Of a stretch of 64,000 nt of DNA, positions 47,770 through 57,261 are shown one piece after another (positions within the stretch are counted from its first letter, which is position 1; every line of letters starts with the position of its first letter). The notes beneath the pieces are model-generated. The model was not told the origin of the DNA and did not search any database. It saw only the letters and a list, made by a program, of their open reading frames with translations. The DNA is taken from NCBI GenBank assembly GCA_012034765.1, contig JAAUOU010000001.1, positions 52,352 to 116,351 on the forward strand, given 5' to 3'. Position numbers and translations under genes: made by a program. Origin of the DNA: Pleurocapsaceae cyanobacterium CSU_1_1. GTDB lineage: Bacteria > Cyanobacteriota > Cyanobacteriia > Cyanobacteriales > Xenococcaceae.

Positions 47770-48135
47770 TTAATCATCGCCTAGCTCAAAATAGAGACAA
47801 CTGCTACAAGGACCTTCGGGATTAACCGCACAGCGCATAATTTCTGAACGCGCATTAAAACGACAGTTAGCATTACCAATAATATAGCGATCGCCTATTT
47901 GAGTAGTTTCTTCGGGTCGTTGAGATTCTTGAACGTGAAGAGTTGCCTTGTCAAAGCGATAGCCACCAACACGGTATTGATAGAAATGATGACGCTCTAA
48001 AATGGCGTAGGTTTTACCCTCAAAATCCATATAGTTACCTGGCTGAAGACGACGATCAAGATTAAGTCTGCCAATACATTGACGAGCAGGGGTCAGGATA
48101 ATTTCTGTTGGTAAAAGGTTTTTCTTGCTCGGCAT
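47770..48135 (-). CDS. Conserved cyanobacterial protein, DUF6464-like
   Basis: This 121-residue protein reads LPTEIILTPARQCIGRLNLD near the start, has GNYMDFEGKTYAILERHHFYQ in the middle, and ends with a cysteine-rich tail (NCRFNARSEIMRCAVNPEGP, then CSSCLYFE). The four late cysteines could bind metal. I match it to a small cyanobacterial family from memory (DUF6464). Function unknown. Confidence 0.72.
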   Translation of the reverse strand: MPSKKNLLPTEIILTPARQCIGRLNLDRRLQPGNYMDFEGKTYAILERHHFYQYRVGGYRFDKATLHVQESQRPEETTQIGDRYIIGNANCRFNARSEIMRCAVNPEGPCSSCLYFELGDD

Positions 48136-48276
48136 GAATACTAAATTTAAAGTTTAAACTAAGCAGAAACAATAATGTTTAAAGGTTATTTTAGCTAACT
48201 CAGATTACATATCAATATAACGGTCATTTTGGGGAATCATAGGCTCAATACTGCTGTGCTATAGATTGAGTGTGTT

Positions 48277-50232
48277 ATGGAGCAATTGATTATTAAAGCC
48301 TTAAAAGCTGCCTGTGGCAATAGAAATATCAAGTTTCAAGTAATTGTTCAAGATGATCGACTTCATATCTACGCCAATCATAGAAAAGACTATCAGCCCA
48401 ACTACTTAATTTTAAAAGAAAACGTCGGTGCTGCGATCGCCTCCTTAGCTTTGGATAGGATTAACAGCTTTTGGTTATATGCCCGTTCTTTGGATCAAAT
48501 TGAACCAAATTGGCAGGTTTTTGTCGAATTATCTCCCCAAGGTCAAGAAATTGAAGACACCTATGGAAATACTGGTGATTTAGAGCATTTAGAATCAGAA
48601 ATTGATCTAGAAGGCATCGGCAACTTTGATTTAATGACTAGCGGTACGACAGGAGAGGCAAAATTACTGTTAGATCAAGATGAGTCGCAAAAAACTTTGC
48701 TACAAAGAAGTGAGTTTGCTGAAATAAATAGTAATAGTAATGGTGATACTGGATTACTACAGGATCGGGGTTTAATTCATGGTCGCCCTTTGAGAGAAAC
48801 AGATATTCATACTTTTTCTACTTCTACTTCTATCTCATTGAGTGACACCACAGAAGCTGCTAATTTTTCTGCCAACAATAATTTAGCTCAATACTGCTTT
48901 ATCAGTAACCCAGAGTTACTCACAGAAAAAAAAGCCAATCCCAGTAAAACAGTGATGCGGTTAGTTAAATTTTTTCATTATCTATCTATTAGCGATCAAC
49001 AGCAGCTACCGCCAATTTTAGAGAATTATTTTCGCGAGGGTTTGGTTGATCAAGGAGAAGAAATCTCCCCTGTTATCCAGAATTGGTTAAAACAAATTGG
49101 CGCTCTTGATGATGAGGAACGAAATGCATTTGCTCTTTGGTTAAGTTGCTACTGTTTTGAGCCGACAGCCACCTTAGCGGAATTTAAAACCATCTCCGCT
49201 CAAAGTATGCCCCAAATGAATATCAAACAAGCTAATCGTGCCACAGAATATAGCTTTGTCTCTGTCAGCAATAATCTACCTGCATCATCGACAGTAGAGC
49301 AAGTCAAGTTAAAAACAAAATTTCAGTTGCCAACTAGGTTGAAACAGCTATTGTTACCTGGAATATGGATCTTAGCTACGGTGATTCTAATCATGCTGGG
49401 AATCATTAATCACAATTCCAATACCAATACGTCGGCACAAATTCCTGCTCTTTGTCGCAATGCAATTAGTTCTCCTGAATACTGCCGTTTAGCAGTTAAT
49501 TTAGCAGGAGAAAAAGCGATCGCTAAAGCACCTAAAAATCTTTTTCCCCTCACGGAGGTAACCGAAAGCGTCGCCAACTATGGCTGTGCCAGATATGCTA
49601 ACCTCAAAGCAGGTATTGCTCCCGTCAATACCGATCCAGAAATCACTCCCGTTATCTCCAGTCGTGGCGAAAAAGTTTTTCCTCATATCTATGTGGTTGA
49701 AGCCCAGCAAAAAAATGCCAATCAGTTAGGCAAGACTAGGGTGGGATGTGTCTATACTACAGGAGAAGGACAGCGATCGCCTAGAAAAATAGCCGCCGAT
49801 CTAATTCCTATCAATTGGCCAACAGAACACTATCAAAAACAGACTCCAGAGGATCATACTCTTGCCTTTGGTAGGTTAACTAAGCCAATTAATTTAGGCT
49901 TATCAACAATCTTTGCCGCCTTGGGAATTGCGATCGCCTCTCGACTAAATCTTGGTTTAAGAATTAATCATACCCACACCATTTATTTAGTAGCTTTAAT
50001 TCTGGGGATAGTGCAGCTAGCCAATACTCTTTTAATGCCTACTAACTTCTTGGGGTTATTGGGAGCGATAACATTTCCTATCTTAACAATAGCGATCGCT
50101 AGCTTATTAATTAAAGATTTTCAACTAAATTGGAACAGCTATCCTAGCATTGCTCTAAGTGTATTGGCGATCATCGCGATCCAGTTTTTACTCTCTAGTC
50201 TCTGCTTAGAATTAATTAACAGCTTGGCTTGA
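48277..50232 (+). CDS. Large cyanobacterial membrane protein of unknown function
   Basis: I do not recognise a characterised family. The 651-residue protein has an N-terminal alpha/beta region (MEQLIIKALKAACGNRNIKF, about residues 1-95). Next comes a Ser/Thr/Glu-rich linker and a helical part around ISDQQQLPPILENYFREGL. A membrane helix follows at about 357-375 (LPGIWILATVILIMLGI), then a soluble segment with several cysteines (PALCRNAISSPEYCRLAVN). The C-terminus has four membrane helices. The topology suggests an inner-membrane protein with a sensor-like loop. Confidence 0.75.
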   Translation: MEQLIIKALKAACGNRNIKFQVIVQDDRLHIYANHRKDYQPNYLILKENVGAAIASLALDRINSFWLYARSLDQIEPNWQVFVELSPQGQEIEDTYGNTGDLEHLESEIDLEGIGNFDLMTSGTTGEAKLLLDQDESQKTLLQRSEFAEINSNSNGDTGLLQDRGLIHGRPLRETDIHTFSTSTSISLSDTTEAANFSANNNLAQYCFISNPELLTEKKANPSKTVMRLVKFFHYLSISDQQQLPPILENYFREGLVDQGEEISPVIQNWLKQIGALDDEERNAFALWLSCYCFEPTATLAEFKTISAQSMPQMNIKQANRATEYSFVSVSNNLPASSTVEQVKLKTKFQLPTRLKQLLLPGIWILATVILIMLGIINHNSNTNTSAQIPALCRNAISSPEYCRLAVNLAGEKAIAKAPKNLFPLTEVTESVANYGCARYANLKAGIAPVNTDPEITPVISSRGEKVFPHIYVVEAQQKNANQLGKTRVGCVYTTGEGQRSPRKIAADLIPINWPTEHYQKQTPEDHTLAFGRLTKPINLGLSTIFAALGIAIASRLNLGLRINHTHTIYLVALILGIVQLANTLLMPTNFLGLLGAITFPILTIAIASLLIKDFQLNWNSYPSIALSVLAIIAIQFLLSSLCLELINSLA

Positions 50233-50235
50233 AAC

Positions 50236-50835
50236 TTAATGTCTCCGATATTCCCGCCGTTTAGATTTACTTTTTTTACTACTATACCTTGCCAATGTCA
50301 TTAACCTTAATTTAGATGATGATCTAGATTTGCTTTGATTAGCGACAAGCTTATATAGCTTATATCTATTCGGTACTAGTTTTACTATATGTTCTTCTTC
50401 TAATAGTTCAAGCAATTTGTCTAAATCATCATCATCATCAGCCAAAAATTCACTTGATTCCCAGATAATATTAGAATATTCAAGCGATTCAAAATATTGA
50501 GAAAGTCGCCAAGAATCAAAAGCCTCACTGTGATCAATAATTTCTCTGTTAGCATCTATAACTTTTCCTGATTCATTCCCTTTAAAAAGAATACCAGAGC
50601 CATGCTTTTGAAACTCCCATGTTTCTTGTAAAGTATTGATCAAACCACTTTTGGGTATTTTCAACAAAAATAAATCACTTGATCTTGATCTGGAAGAATA
50701 CCTTAATGAATCGCTTAGTCTTGATCTGGAAAGATATTTTTTAGAACAACTAGCAATAAGTTCTTTTTGAGTTTGGCTAAAGTCATTCAACGCGTCTATT
50801 ATTTGTTTATTTTTGATCGCAGTTAAGTTACTCAT
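50236..50835 (-). CDS. Unknown protein paired with a ParB-like gene
   Basis: I do not recognise this 199-residue protein. Its start (MSNLTAIKNKQIIDALNDFS) is helical. The middle has a Ser/Arg-rich stretch (YLSRSRLSDSLRYSSRSRSS) and a small domain around FDSWRLSQYFESLEYSN. A run of aspartates (ADDDDDLDKLLELLEEE) follows, and it ends in a very basic tail (SSKKSKSKRREYRRH). The acidic run followed by a basic tail suggests binding to nucleic acid or a partner. It starts 18 bases after the ParB-like gene, so the two probably act together. Confidence 0.55.
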   Translation of the reverse strand: MSNLTAIKNKQIIDALNDFSQTQKELIASCSKKYLSRSRLSDSLRYSSRSRSSDLFLLKIPKSGLINTLQETWEFQKHGSGILFKGNESGKVIDANREIIDHSEAFDSWRLSQYFESLEYSNIIWESSEFLADDDDDLDKLLELLEEEHIVKLVPNRYKLYKLVANQSKSRSSSKLRLMTLARYSSKKSKSKRREYRRH

Positions 50836-50853
50836 CGAGTTTTTAAAGTTAGA

Positions 50854-51105
50854 TTAATTCTCATATCTTCTGGACTCTTCGGCTTCAAGAGCATCTACTC
50901 TGTATTGATTTTCTATTTCAGGCGTTACCTTATATATTCTAACTGGAACGCTTGGCAATTTTTCTCTAGTAGCAGCTTCAGTCCTATGATGACCGTCACG
51001 TATTATTAGCTTTCCATTAACATCAATTACCTCTATAGGTTGGTTGCGATCAAATCCATTCTTACTAATTTTTTTCCTGAGCTTTTTCACCTTATTTGGA
51101 GTCAT
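50854..51105 (-). CDS. ParB/sulfiredoxin-fold protein, short
   Basis: This 83-residue protein has the ParB N-terminal core motif: GFDRNQPIEVIDVNGKLIIR and DGHHRTEAATREKLPSVPV, where the GHHRTEA box corresponds to the GxxR(H/R)xA nucleotide-binding loop of ParB-like proteins. No DNA-binding HTH follows, so it is not a chromosome-segregation ParB. Short proteins of this kind occur beside toxin-like or modification genes. The downstream 199-residue gene is probably its partner. Confidence 0.7.
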   Translation of the reverse strand: MTPNKVKKLRKKISKNGFDRNQPIEVIDVNGKLIIRDGHHRTEAATREKLPSVPVRIYKVTPEIENQYRVDALEAEESRRYEN

Positions 51106-51380
51106 CTCTCTTTTAGTCTGTCTTGATATTAGTTGTTTTGGATCTCGATCAACTATGGGGGAAGTTTTTCTCTTTCATTCATTTTGAGATTTAGACTTCA
51201 TAACTGACAACATATATTTCAGCACGATTTTTTCTTTTTTATGAGTTTTGGCTTGATATAAACCGTGAAAGCCATTTTGAACATTACATATTCAGTAATA
51301 CAGCGTATCAAACTAAATCTCATACTTATTTGTGATCGAGATCATAGTTGTCAATTGAAAAATAGAACATATTAGAGAAG

Positions 51381-51451
51381 AGATAGAGCTATGCAACAGA
51401 TACTCTCTGTTACATTCATAATCCCTCAGTTTGGTACCTGGGGGATTTTTT
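51381..51451 (+). ncRNA. Candidate small RNA with own promoter and terminator
   Basis: A promoter-like pair TTGTCA (51348-51353) and TATTAG (51370-51375), 16 bases apart, is followed by a stem AACAGA-tactc-TCTGTT (51395-51411). A strong terminator hairpin comes next: AATCCCTCAG at 51420-51429 with CTGGGGGATT at 51438-51447, then six T. No plus-strand gene lies upstream that would need this terminator (the neighbours at 50236-51105 are on the minus strand), and no open frame fits. The predicted transcript is about 70 bases. I do not recognise a known family such as 6S, Yfr1 or tmRNA. Confidence 0.5.
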
Positions 51452-51508
51452 GGGCAAATATTTGAAAAAGGCGTTGCTGATTGAAAGTATGAATTACAAA
51501 AGATTACT

Positions 51509-51533
51509 GATCGTAGCTATTAGCTATTAGCTT
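51509..51533. repeat. AGCT-rich dispersed repeat
   Basis: TAGCTATTAGCTATTAGCT forms overlapping palindromes and matches the repeats near 4182, 27165, 58297 and 61093. It lies in the 600-base gap 51106-51702, which otherwise holds only the candidate small RNA. Confidence 0.5.
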
Positions 51534-51702
51534 TTTTGATTCAATGGAATACAACGATGTCAAAAAATCACATTGTACCCTTGTGGTATACCTCGATTCA
51601 GCAACGCCTTAAAAAATAGTTATTTAAAACTTTGATATCTAACAAGATAAACTTTATGTAAGCCTCGACTAGCAATCAGAGCGAGCCTGTATCTCTAATG
51701 AC

Positions 51703-53208
51703 ATGGATAACTCAATGCAAACCAAAATATTTATGTGGCGCTGGCAACACACATTTCAAGCTGCGGTTAAAAATCTACTCGAAACTATTCTGGAGATTCT
51801 AGAGCTACCGATCACCTCAAATATTTTTGTCATAGGTATTCCCATCGCTACTCAAAACGTACCTGAAATCTTATTTCATCAGGAAAATTGTGGCTTTATT
51901 GCCGATGATTTTGAGCAGGTATTCACTCTGGCAAAACAGAACTTTGATAACGATCCTGAACTCTTCTTTTTTAAGAGTGCCAGCCATCTTAATCAGGCTC
52001 ATCGAGATTCACTTTATCCAAAAGCTCTACGCTCTGCCGTGCAGTCAATTCTTCAGCAAGCCGATCACCAACAAGAACAGATTTCCTTTTGTAGCTTGCC
52101 GATTCAGAAAAACGATCACTGGATTATTACGGTAATTCAGCTTCAACAGGAGGATTTTAATAGTCAATATTGCCTCAACAAAGTAACCCACGAACTACAT
52201 TCGATGCAGGAGTATCGAATTGATCGCTGTTTTTTAGAAGCCCTAATTTATCAGGTATTGAAAGAAGGTGAACTAGAATTACAAAGTTTATCCGCAGGGA
52301 ATACTTTATCTCTGGCTAACTCGGAGAGGGTAATCGAAGATGCTGCTGCTAGTCTGCTGCAATCAGTAGAAGTGCATATCAACCAATGGCATCAAGTCGA
52401 TTTATTATCTTTTGCTAATGCGATCGCAGCAGAACGTTATGAAGGTGCTGCTAGTGAGGGAAGATTAATTATCTGTCCTAAAGATCATCCCGATATTGCA
52501 GCTAAGGTTAAATTGGCAACGCCGATTAAAATCTACAATTATCGCGGAATTCGCAAGCTATTGGAGGTATCTAGTAATAAGCTAGCTTTGCTCTGTGATA
52601 TTGAAACTGTCTGGGGATTAGGACTGCCTTTGGATACTTATCAACCTAGTCGCGAAAATTTGTTTGAAATTCGATTTGCTGAACATCAAACCTGGGAATT
52701 GGTTCATGCAGAAAATATTATGTTGCGGGTTAAGTATCGACAGGCAAGACTACCTAGAACGCGCTTTGATCGGCAACTGTTTTGCAACCATGTCGATCAA
52801 TTGTTTCAGGTTAACTCCACCACAGCAAATTTGTTGGTGAAAGCAGTAGAAGCGGCGATCGAGCAGCGTCACGGTACGATGTTAGTGGTTACTCCAGAAG
52901 CAGAATCAGAAACCCAAAGATTAGCTGCTCAAAGCACTGTGATTGAACCAGTGATTGTCTCCCAAAGTATTATTTCTCATCTATCTAATATAGACGGGGC
53001 AATTTTGCTTTCGCCAGAAGGAATTATTCATTCTTTTGGTGTAATTTTAGATGGACAAGCTTCCAAAAACGGTAGTTCGGCTAGGGGTGCTAGGTACAAC
53101 TCCGCCATTCGCTATATTGATGAAATGAGCCGTAAAGTTAATTGTTTGGCGCTGATTGTGTCGGAAGATGGTTATGTTGACCTATATTCTACTTTAACCA
53201 ATCAATAA
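51703..53208 (+). CDS. Diadenylate-cyclase-like (DisA_N-fold) protein with altered motif
   Basis: This 501-residue protein has an N-terminal region of about 350 residues without a family I can name and a C-terminal DAC-like domain (about residues 375-495). The domain shows HGTMLVVTPEAE, then DGAILLSPEGIIHSFGVILDG (the DGA motif) and SSARGARYNSAIRYI at the position of the usual RHR motif. Here the RHR is RYN, so c-di-AMP synthesis is uncertain; it might be a receptor or use another substrate. There is no membrane segment. The start could also be the second ATG, four codons in. Confidence 0.68.
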   Translation: MDNSMQTKIFMWRWQHTFQAAVKNLLETILEILELPITSNIFVIGIPIATQNVPEILFHQENCGFIADDFEQVFTLAKQNFDNDPELFFFKSASHLNQAHRDSLYPKALRSAVQSILQQADHQQEQISFCSLPIQKNDHWIITVIQLQQEDFNSQYCLNKVTHELHSMQEYRIDRCFLEALIYQVLKEGELELQSLSAGNTLSLANSERVIEDAAASLLQSVEVHINQWHQVDLLSFANAIAAERYEGAASEGRLIICPKDHPDIAAKVKLATPIKIYNYRGIRKLLEVSSNKLALLCDIETVWGLGLPLDTYQPSRENLFEIRFAEHQTWELVHAENIMLRVKYRQARLPRTRFDRQLFCNHVDQLFQVNSTTANLLVKAVEAAIEQRHGTMLVVTPEAESETQRLAAQSTVIEPVIVSQSIISHLSNIDGAILLSPEGIIHSFGVILDGQASKNGSSARGARYNSAIRYIDEMSRKVNCLALIVSEDGYVDLYSTLTNQ

Positions 53209-53227
53209 TGAGTGCATTCTAATACGT

Positions 53228-54157
53228 TCAACCCAATAATGTTTGTTGATTTAATAGCTGCTGAAAACTTTCTTTATTGGGTAAAGAAGACTGAGCGCCA
53301 TTTTTAGTTACGGCTAAAGCTCCTCCTACCGTTGCCCACAGCACTGCTTCCTCAATTTTCTTCCCTGATGCCAAACCTGCTGCTAAACACCCATTAAAAG
53401 CATCACCCGCAGCTACTGTATCGACTACAGGTACGTCAATTGGTTTAATCCAATAGCTTTCCAGTTGGTTACTGTAGAGTGAGCCTTGGCTTCCCAAAGT
53501 AATAATGACATTTTTAACGCCCATTTGATGTAAAGAAGATGCTGCTTGTCGAGCGGTAGTAACGCCATCTACCGTAAAACCTACTAGCTGACTAGCTTCA
53601 ATTTCATTGGGGGTAATGATGTCTACCAGGCTGTACAGTTCTTCGGGTAAATTAGCGGTAACTGGGGCAGGATCTAAGATTAACAAGCAGTTGTGAGCTT
53701 TTGCTTCTCGGGCTGCGGTTAAAACGGTGGCAAGAGGAATACCGAGTTCTAGCAAGACAATTTTAGCCTGGGGCAGTAGATTTTTAAACTGCTTAATTTC
53801 TGGCTCTCTCACTAAGTTATTAGCACCACCTGCACAAGCAATAGTATTTGCACCATATCGATCAACAACGATGGAAGCAATGCCTGAATAGGTATGAGGA
53901 TTAATTGTAATGCTGTCTGTGTTGACCCCAGAAGATTGCAAACTGTTGATTAAAGTTTGACCAAAACTATCATCTCCAACCTGACCAACTATACTAACAG
54001 GAATACCCAATTTGGCGATCGCTACTGCTTGATTTGCTGCCTTTCCTCCAGCAGACGAAAAAAAGCGATCGCCAATCACCGTTTCTCCCTTTGCTGGCAG
54101 ATGAGCCACTTCGACTACTAAATCTAGATTTATACTGCCAAAGACAACTACGGTCAT
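53228..54157 (-). CDS. rbsK: Ribokinase
   Basis: This 309-residue PfkB-family kinase phosphorylates D-ribose at O5. Signature 1 is seen in SSAGGKAANQAVAIAKLG near residues 33-50 and signature 2 in PVVDTVAAGDAFNGCLAAG (about 240-258), with the catalytic Asp in GDAF. Length is normal. It is a single gene, with no ribose transporter nearby. Other PfkB sugar kinases cannot be fully excluded. Confidence 0.85.
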   Translation of the reverse strand: MTVVVFGSINLDLVVEVAHLPAKGETVIGDRFFSSAGGKAANQAVAIAKLGIPVSIVGQVGDDSFGQTLINSLQSSGVNTDSITINPHTYSGIASIVVDRYGANTIACAGGANNLVREPEIKQFKNLLPQAKIVLLELGIPLATVLTAAREAKAHNCLLILDPAPVTANLPEELYSLVDIITPNEIEASQLVGFTVDGVTTARQAASSLHQMGVKNVIITLGSQGSLYSNQLESYWIKPIDVPVVDTVAAGDAFNGCLAAGLASGKKIEEAVLWATVGGALAVTKNGAQSSLPNKESFQQLLNQQTLLG

Positions 54158-54223
54158 TGTTTATTTTAATTAATCGTGACTGTTTACTAATGATTGTTTG
54201 CTAGTGATTTTGAGCAGAAAGTT

Positions 54224-54460
54224 TTAACCAATCCAGCCAGCACTCAACACTACAGTTAAAGTAATAAAACCAATTCCCAAACCCCAGGTAATCCGATTTA
54301 AAGCATTCTCGGCGCTTTTGGTACTAGTAAACATCTGTGACTGTCCACCTATACCGCCTAAACCATCTCCTTTAGGACTGTGTAGCAAAATTAAAACAAT
54401 TGTTAGTAACCCACAAACTGCCCAGATTATCTGTGTTATTTGATATACGTTCATGATCAA
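54224..54460 (-). CDS. secG: Preprotein translocase subunit SecG
   Basis: This 78-residue protein has two membrane helices (ITQIIWAVCGLLTIVLILLH and WGLGIGFITLTVVLSAGWIG) joined by the typical loop SPKGDGLGGIGGQSQMFTST. SecG assists SecYE during protein export across the plasma and thylakoid membranes. It is downstream of gpmI on the same strand with a 90-base gap, a frequent arrangement in cyanobacteria. Confidence 0.95.
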   Translation of the reverse strand: MIMNVYQITQIIWAVCGLLTIVLILLHSPKGDGLGGIGGQSQMFTSTKSAENALNRITWGLGIGFITLTVVLSAGWIG

Positions 54461-54552
54461 AATCTAATTTGTCTGATTTGAATTTAATGATAACTATTGT
54501 ATGCTGCCGACAGAGCGATATTCAAACAAAAAAAAGCTATAGCTACATATAG

Positions 54553-56151
54553 CTACATTGAGATCTTGATCGGAGTCCGATTTGGTTTTGCCTCATAAAT
54601 GGCTGGCTCAATCAAAGACTTCCCAGTCATTTCTTCTGGCTGAGGAATCTGTAATATTTCTAAAATAGTGGGGGCAACATCCGCCAAGCAACCGTTTTCT
54701 CGTAAAGGAACATCTGTACCATGTCCGCTAATTTTTCTGGCTTCTCCCTCAACTAGAATAAACGGAACTGGGTTAGTTGTGTGGGCTGTCCAAGGATTGC
54801 CGTCTTGATCCCGCATATACTCGGCGTTACCGTGATCTGCCGTAATCAGTAAAGTCCCCCCTGCTTGATTAACAGTTTCAATCACTTTCCCCAAACAGCG
54901 ATCTACAGTTTCGATCGCCTTCACGGCTGCCTCAATATTCCCCGTATGTCCGACCATATCAGGGTTGGCATAATTAACGACAATTAGAGCATAAATTCCC
55001 TGTTTGACAGCCTTACAAACCACGTCAGTTACCGCTTGAGCAGACATTTCTGGTGCGCGATCATAGGTTGCCACCATTGGGCTTTGAATCAACTCACGAT
55101 CTTCTCCTTCAAAGGGCAATTCTAAACCACCATTGAAAAAATAGGTGACATGAGGATATTTTTCCGTTTCTGCGGTGCGAAACTGGCGTAAACCATGGTT
55201 AGCAATCACCTCCCCCAAAATGTTAGTTAGGTTTTGGGGGGGGAAAACTACCTCTACGGGTGCATTAGGATCGTATTGAGTAAAGGTAACAAAATGTAGC
55301 GGATTGATTTTGCTACGTGCAAACCCATCAAAATTGTTGTTAACAAAGGCGTAGGTTAGCTGTCTTGAGCGATCAGGACGGAAGTTAAAGAAAATTACTG
55401 CATCACCAGATTCAACGGCTCCAGGCGCAATTCTCGTGGGGATAATAAATTCGTCGGTGATATCTGAACGATAAGATCTTGCTAAAACTTTAGTAGCCGA
55501 ACAAGGATTAATATTTTCGTTACGAGTCATGACGTTGTAGGCTAACTGGATTCGATCCCAACGGCGATCGCGATCCATCGCGTAATAACGACCACTAATA
55601 GTCACAATCCGACCAACGCCAACTTGCTCAATTGCTTCTTGAATCTTACTTAATGCCTTGATCCCTTCTGTAGTGTAGGTATCTCGCCCATCGGTAACTG
55701 CATGAATACAAACATTTTCCACACCGTTAGCCTTAGCTAAATTGAGTAAGCCAATTAGGTGCTTGAGGTGAGAATGAACCCCTCCTTCAGAACAAAGCCC
55801 CAATAGGTGCAGCTTGCCTCCTGTAGCCTTAACCTGATTACAAGCATCAATTAATACCTGATTATTCAACAAAGAGCCATCTTCAACCGCATCTGAAATT
55901 CTAACTAATTCTTGAGGAACTACTCTTCCCGCACCCAAGTTCAAATGTCCAACTTCGGAGTTTCCCATCTGACCATCAGGTAACCCTACTGCCTTGCCTG
56001 ATGTCTTAATCAACGTATGCGGATATGCGTACTGCAAGCTAGTAAATACTGGAGTTTTAGCTGTGGCAATAGCATTTGCCTCTGTTGATTCGCGATGACC
56101 CCAACCATCTAAGATAGCTAGCACCACTGGAGATACAGGTGTTTGAACCAT
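54553..56151 (-). CDS. gpmI: 2,3-bisphosphoglycerate-independent phosphoglycerate mutase
   Basis: This enzyme of about 532 residues interconverts 3- and 2-phosphoglycerate in glycolysis and carbon export. The ATG at 56151 (MVQTPVSPVVLAILDGWGH) is preferred; a frame from 56199 adds 16 residues. The catalytic serine is in MGNSEVGHLNLGAGRVV, and metal sites include VTDGRDTYT, FFNFRPDRSRQLT and ITADHGNAEYM. Length is normal. It lies upstream of secG. Confidence 0.95.
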   Translation of the reverse strand: MVQTPVSPVVLAILDGWGHRESTEANAIATAKTPVFTSLQYAYPHTLIKTSGKAVGLPDGQMGNSEVGHLNLGAGRVVPQELVRISDAVEDGSLLNNQVLIDACNQVKATGGKLHLLGLCSEGGVHSHLKHLIGLLNLAKANGVENVCIHAVTDGRDTYTTEGIKALSKIQEAIEQVGVGRIVTISGRYYAMDRDRRWDRIQLAYNVMTRNENINPCSATKVLARSYRSDITDEFIIPTRIAPGAVESGDAVIFFNFRPDRSRQLTYAFVNNNFDGFARSKINPLHFVTFTQYDPNAPVEVVFPPQNLTNILGEVIANHGLRQFRTAETEKYPHVTYFFNGGLELPFEGEDRELIQSPMVATYDRAPEMSAQAVTDVVCKAVKQGIYALIVVNYANPDMVGHTGNIEAAVKAIETVDRCLGKVIETVNQAGGTLLITADHGNAEYMRDQDGNPWTAHTTNPVPFILVEGEARKISGHGTDVPLRENGCLADVAPTILEILQIPQPEEMTGKSLIEPAIYEAKPNRTPIKISM

Positions 56152-56267
56152 AATTGTTACCCTATAATAATCACTGGCACATTGATAATAACATCGCAAA
56201 CGGCTTTGGTTCGACTATTATTTATCTTTGAGCTAATAAATAATGATTACTGTCAGTTTACTAATTA

Positions 56268-56765
56268 TTAATTTAATTTACATCTGGTTGAGTTGGAATT
56301 ATTTAACTTTTGCTGTCTTGCAGCAATAATTTGGTCTATTTCTGGTCTGCCCGTAATTTTTAACCGCCAGTCTGCCCAAATTTTATAAACCCAATCGGCG
56401 ATCGCGCCAATTATTTTTATTTTGGTTATGGCATAGACCCAACCTAGCCCTAACTGTTCATAAACTTGTCTAAAGACTTCGACATTTTTGATGATTGTAC
56501 CGTCGGGCAAAACTGCATGAATTACCCCCATTGCCGTGGCAAAGTCAATTCCTGCATTATCTTGGGGATCGTAATCGAGACTGGCAATATCGACAAATTT
56601 AACAATTCCTCGTCCTGCATCTTGTTTGGTGAGGAAGTTTACTTCCCGCACACACAAGGGGCATTCTCCATCGTATAAAAGTTTAATTTTCCAAGTTGGC
56701 TTTACTGATGGGGGATTATCTTCTAGATAGACTTCTCGACTCGATTCTGCGGAAGTAGCAGTCAT
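56268..56765 (-). CDS. DCC-family thiol-disulfide oxidoreductase-like protein
   Basis: This 165-residue protein has the DCC (DUF393) signature LLYDGECPLCVREVNFL, with a CxxC pair near residues 35-38, and the FVDIASLDYDP segment. The later part, HAVLPDGTIIKNVEVFRQVY and WVYAITKI, is typical. The family is predicted to act in redox exchange. The gene stands alone between gpmI and a 500-base gap. Confidence 0.88.
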   Translation of the reverse strand: MTATSAESSREVYLEDNPPSVKPTWKIKLLYDGECPLCVREVNFLTKQDAGRGIVKFVDIASLDYDPQDNAGIDFATAMGVIHAVLPDGTIIKNVEVFRQVYEQLGLGWVYAITKIKIIGAIADWVYKIWADWRLKITGRPEIDQIIAARQQKLNNSNSTRCKLN

Positions 56766-57261
56766 AGTTATAAGGTTAATTTAGTAGTTAGTTTTTTGGG
56801 CGCTTAATAACCAATATTTTGATACCCTTGAGCCAATAAATTGAGATTAAGCTCGATTATCGCGTTAACAAATTGAAGTGATTATGCTGCGCTCAAATAT
56901 ATATTCACTATAGTCAGCGATGGTGTCTACCCCTACGTAACCGAAGAAAACCTCTAAGGCAACCCAAACACTAACTTTAAATACTAATTGCTTCCATTTA
57001 ATCTTCATCGCGTTCAACAAAAATGAAACACTTGCTAGTCATCTGTTACTAAAATTAACAAATAATGTAACGAAATGCAACAAAAGAGTCGGGGTAGTTA
57101 ATTAATCCCTGATGTTACGCAACTTAAAGAAAAATTAGGGATTTAGGGACTTAGAAGAGTAAAGTTGATTTGTTGTCCCCAATCTCCCAATCTCCCAATC
57201 TCCCAATCTCCTCATATGCCGAGCAAAAAACGCGCGTAACATCAGTTAATCCTTAAAATCC
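56766..57261. other. Intergenic gap with AATCTCCC tandem repeat
   Basis: This 496-base gap has no gene. It includes nearly four copies of the 8-base unit AATCTCCC at 57181-57211 and simple AT-rich sequence before it. Promoter elements for the DCC gene should lie near 56770-56850 on the minus strand, but none stands out. Confidence 0.6.

Noticed and set aside
50236..51105. Chromosome-partition parAB locus
   Set aside because: The ParB-like protein has no HTH domain, no ParA is adjacent and no parS-like sites were seen.
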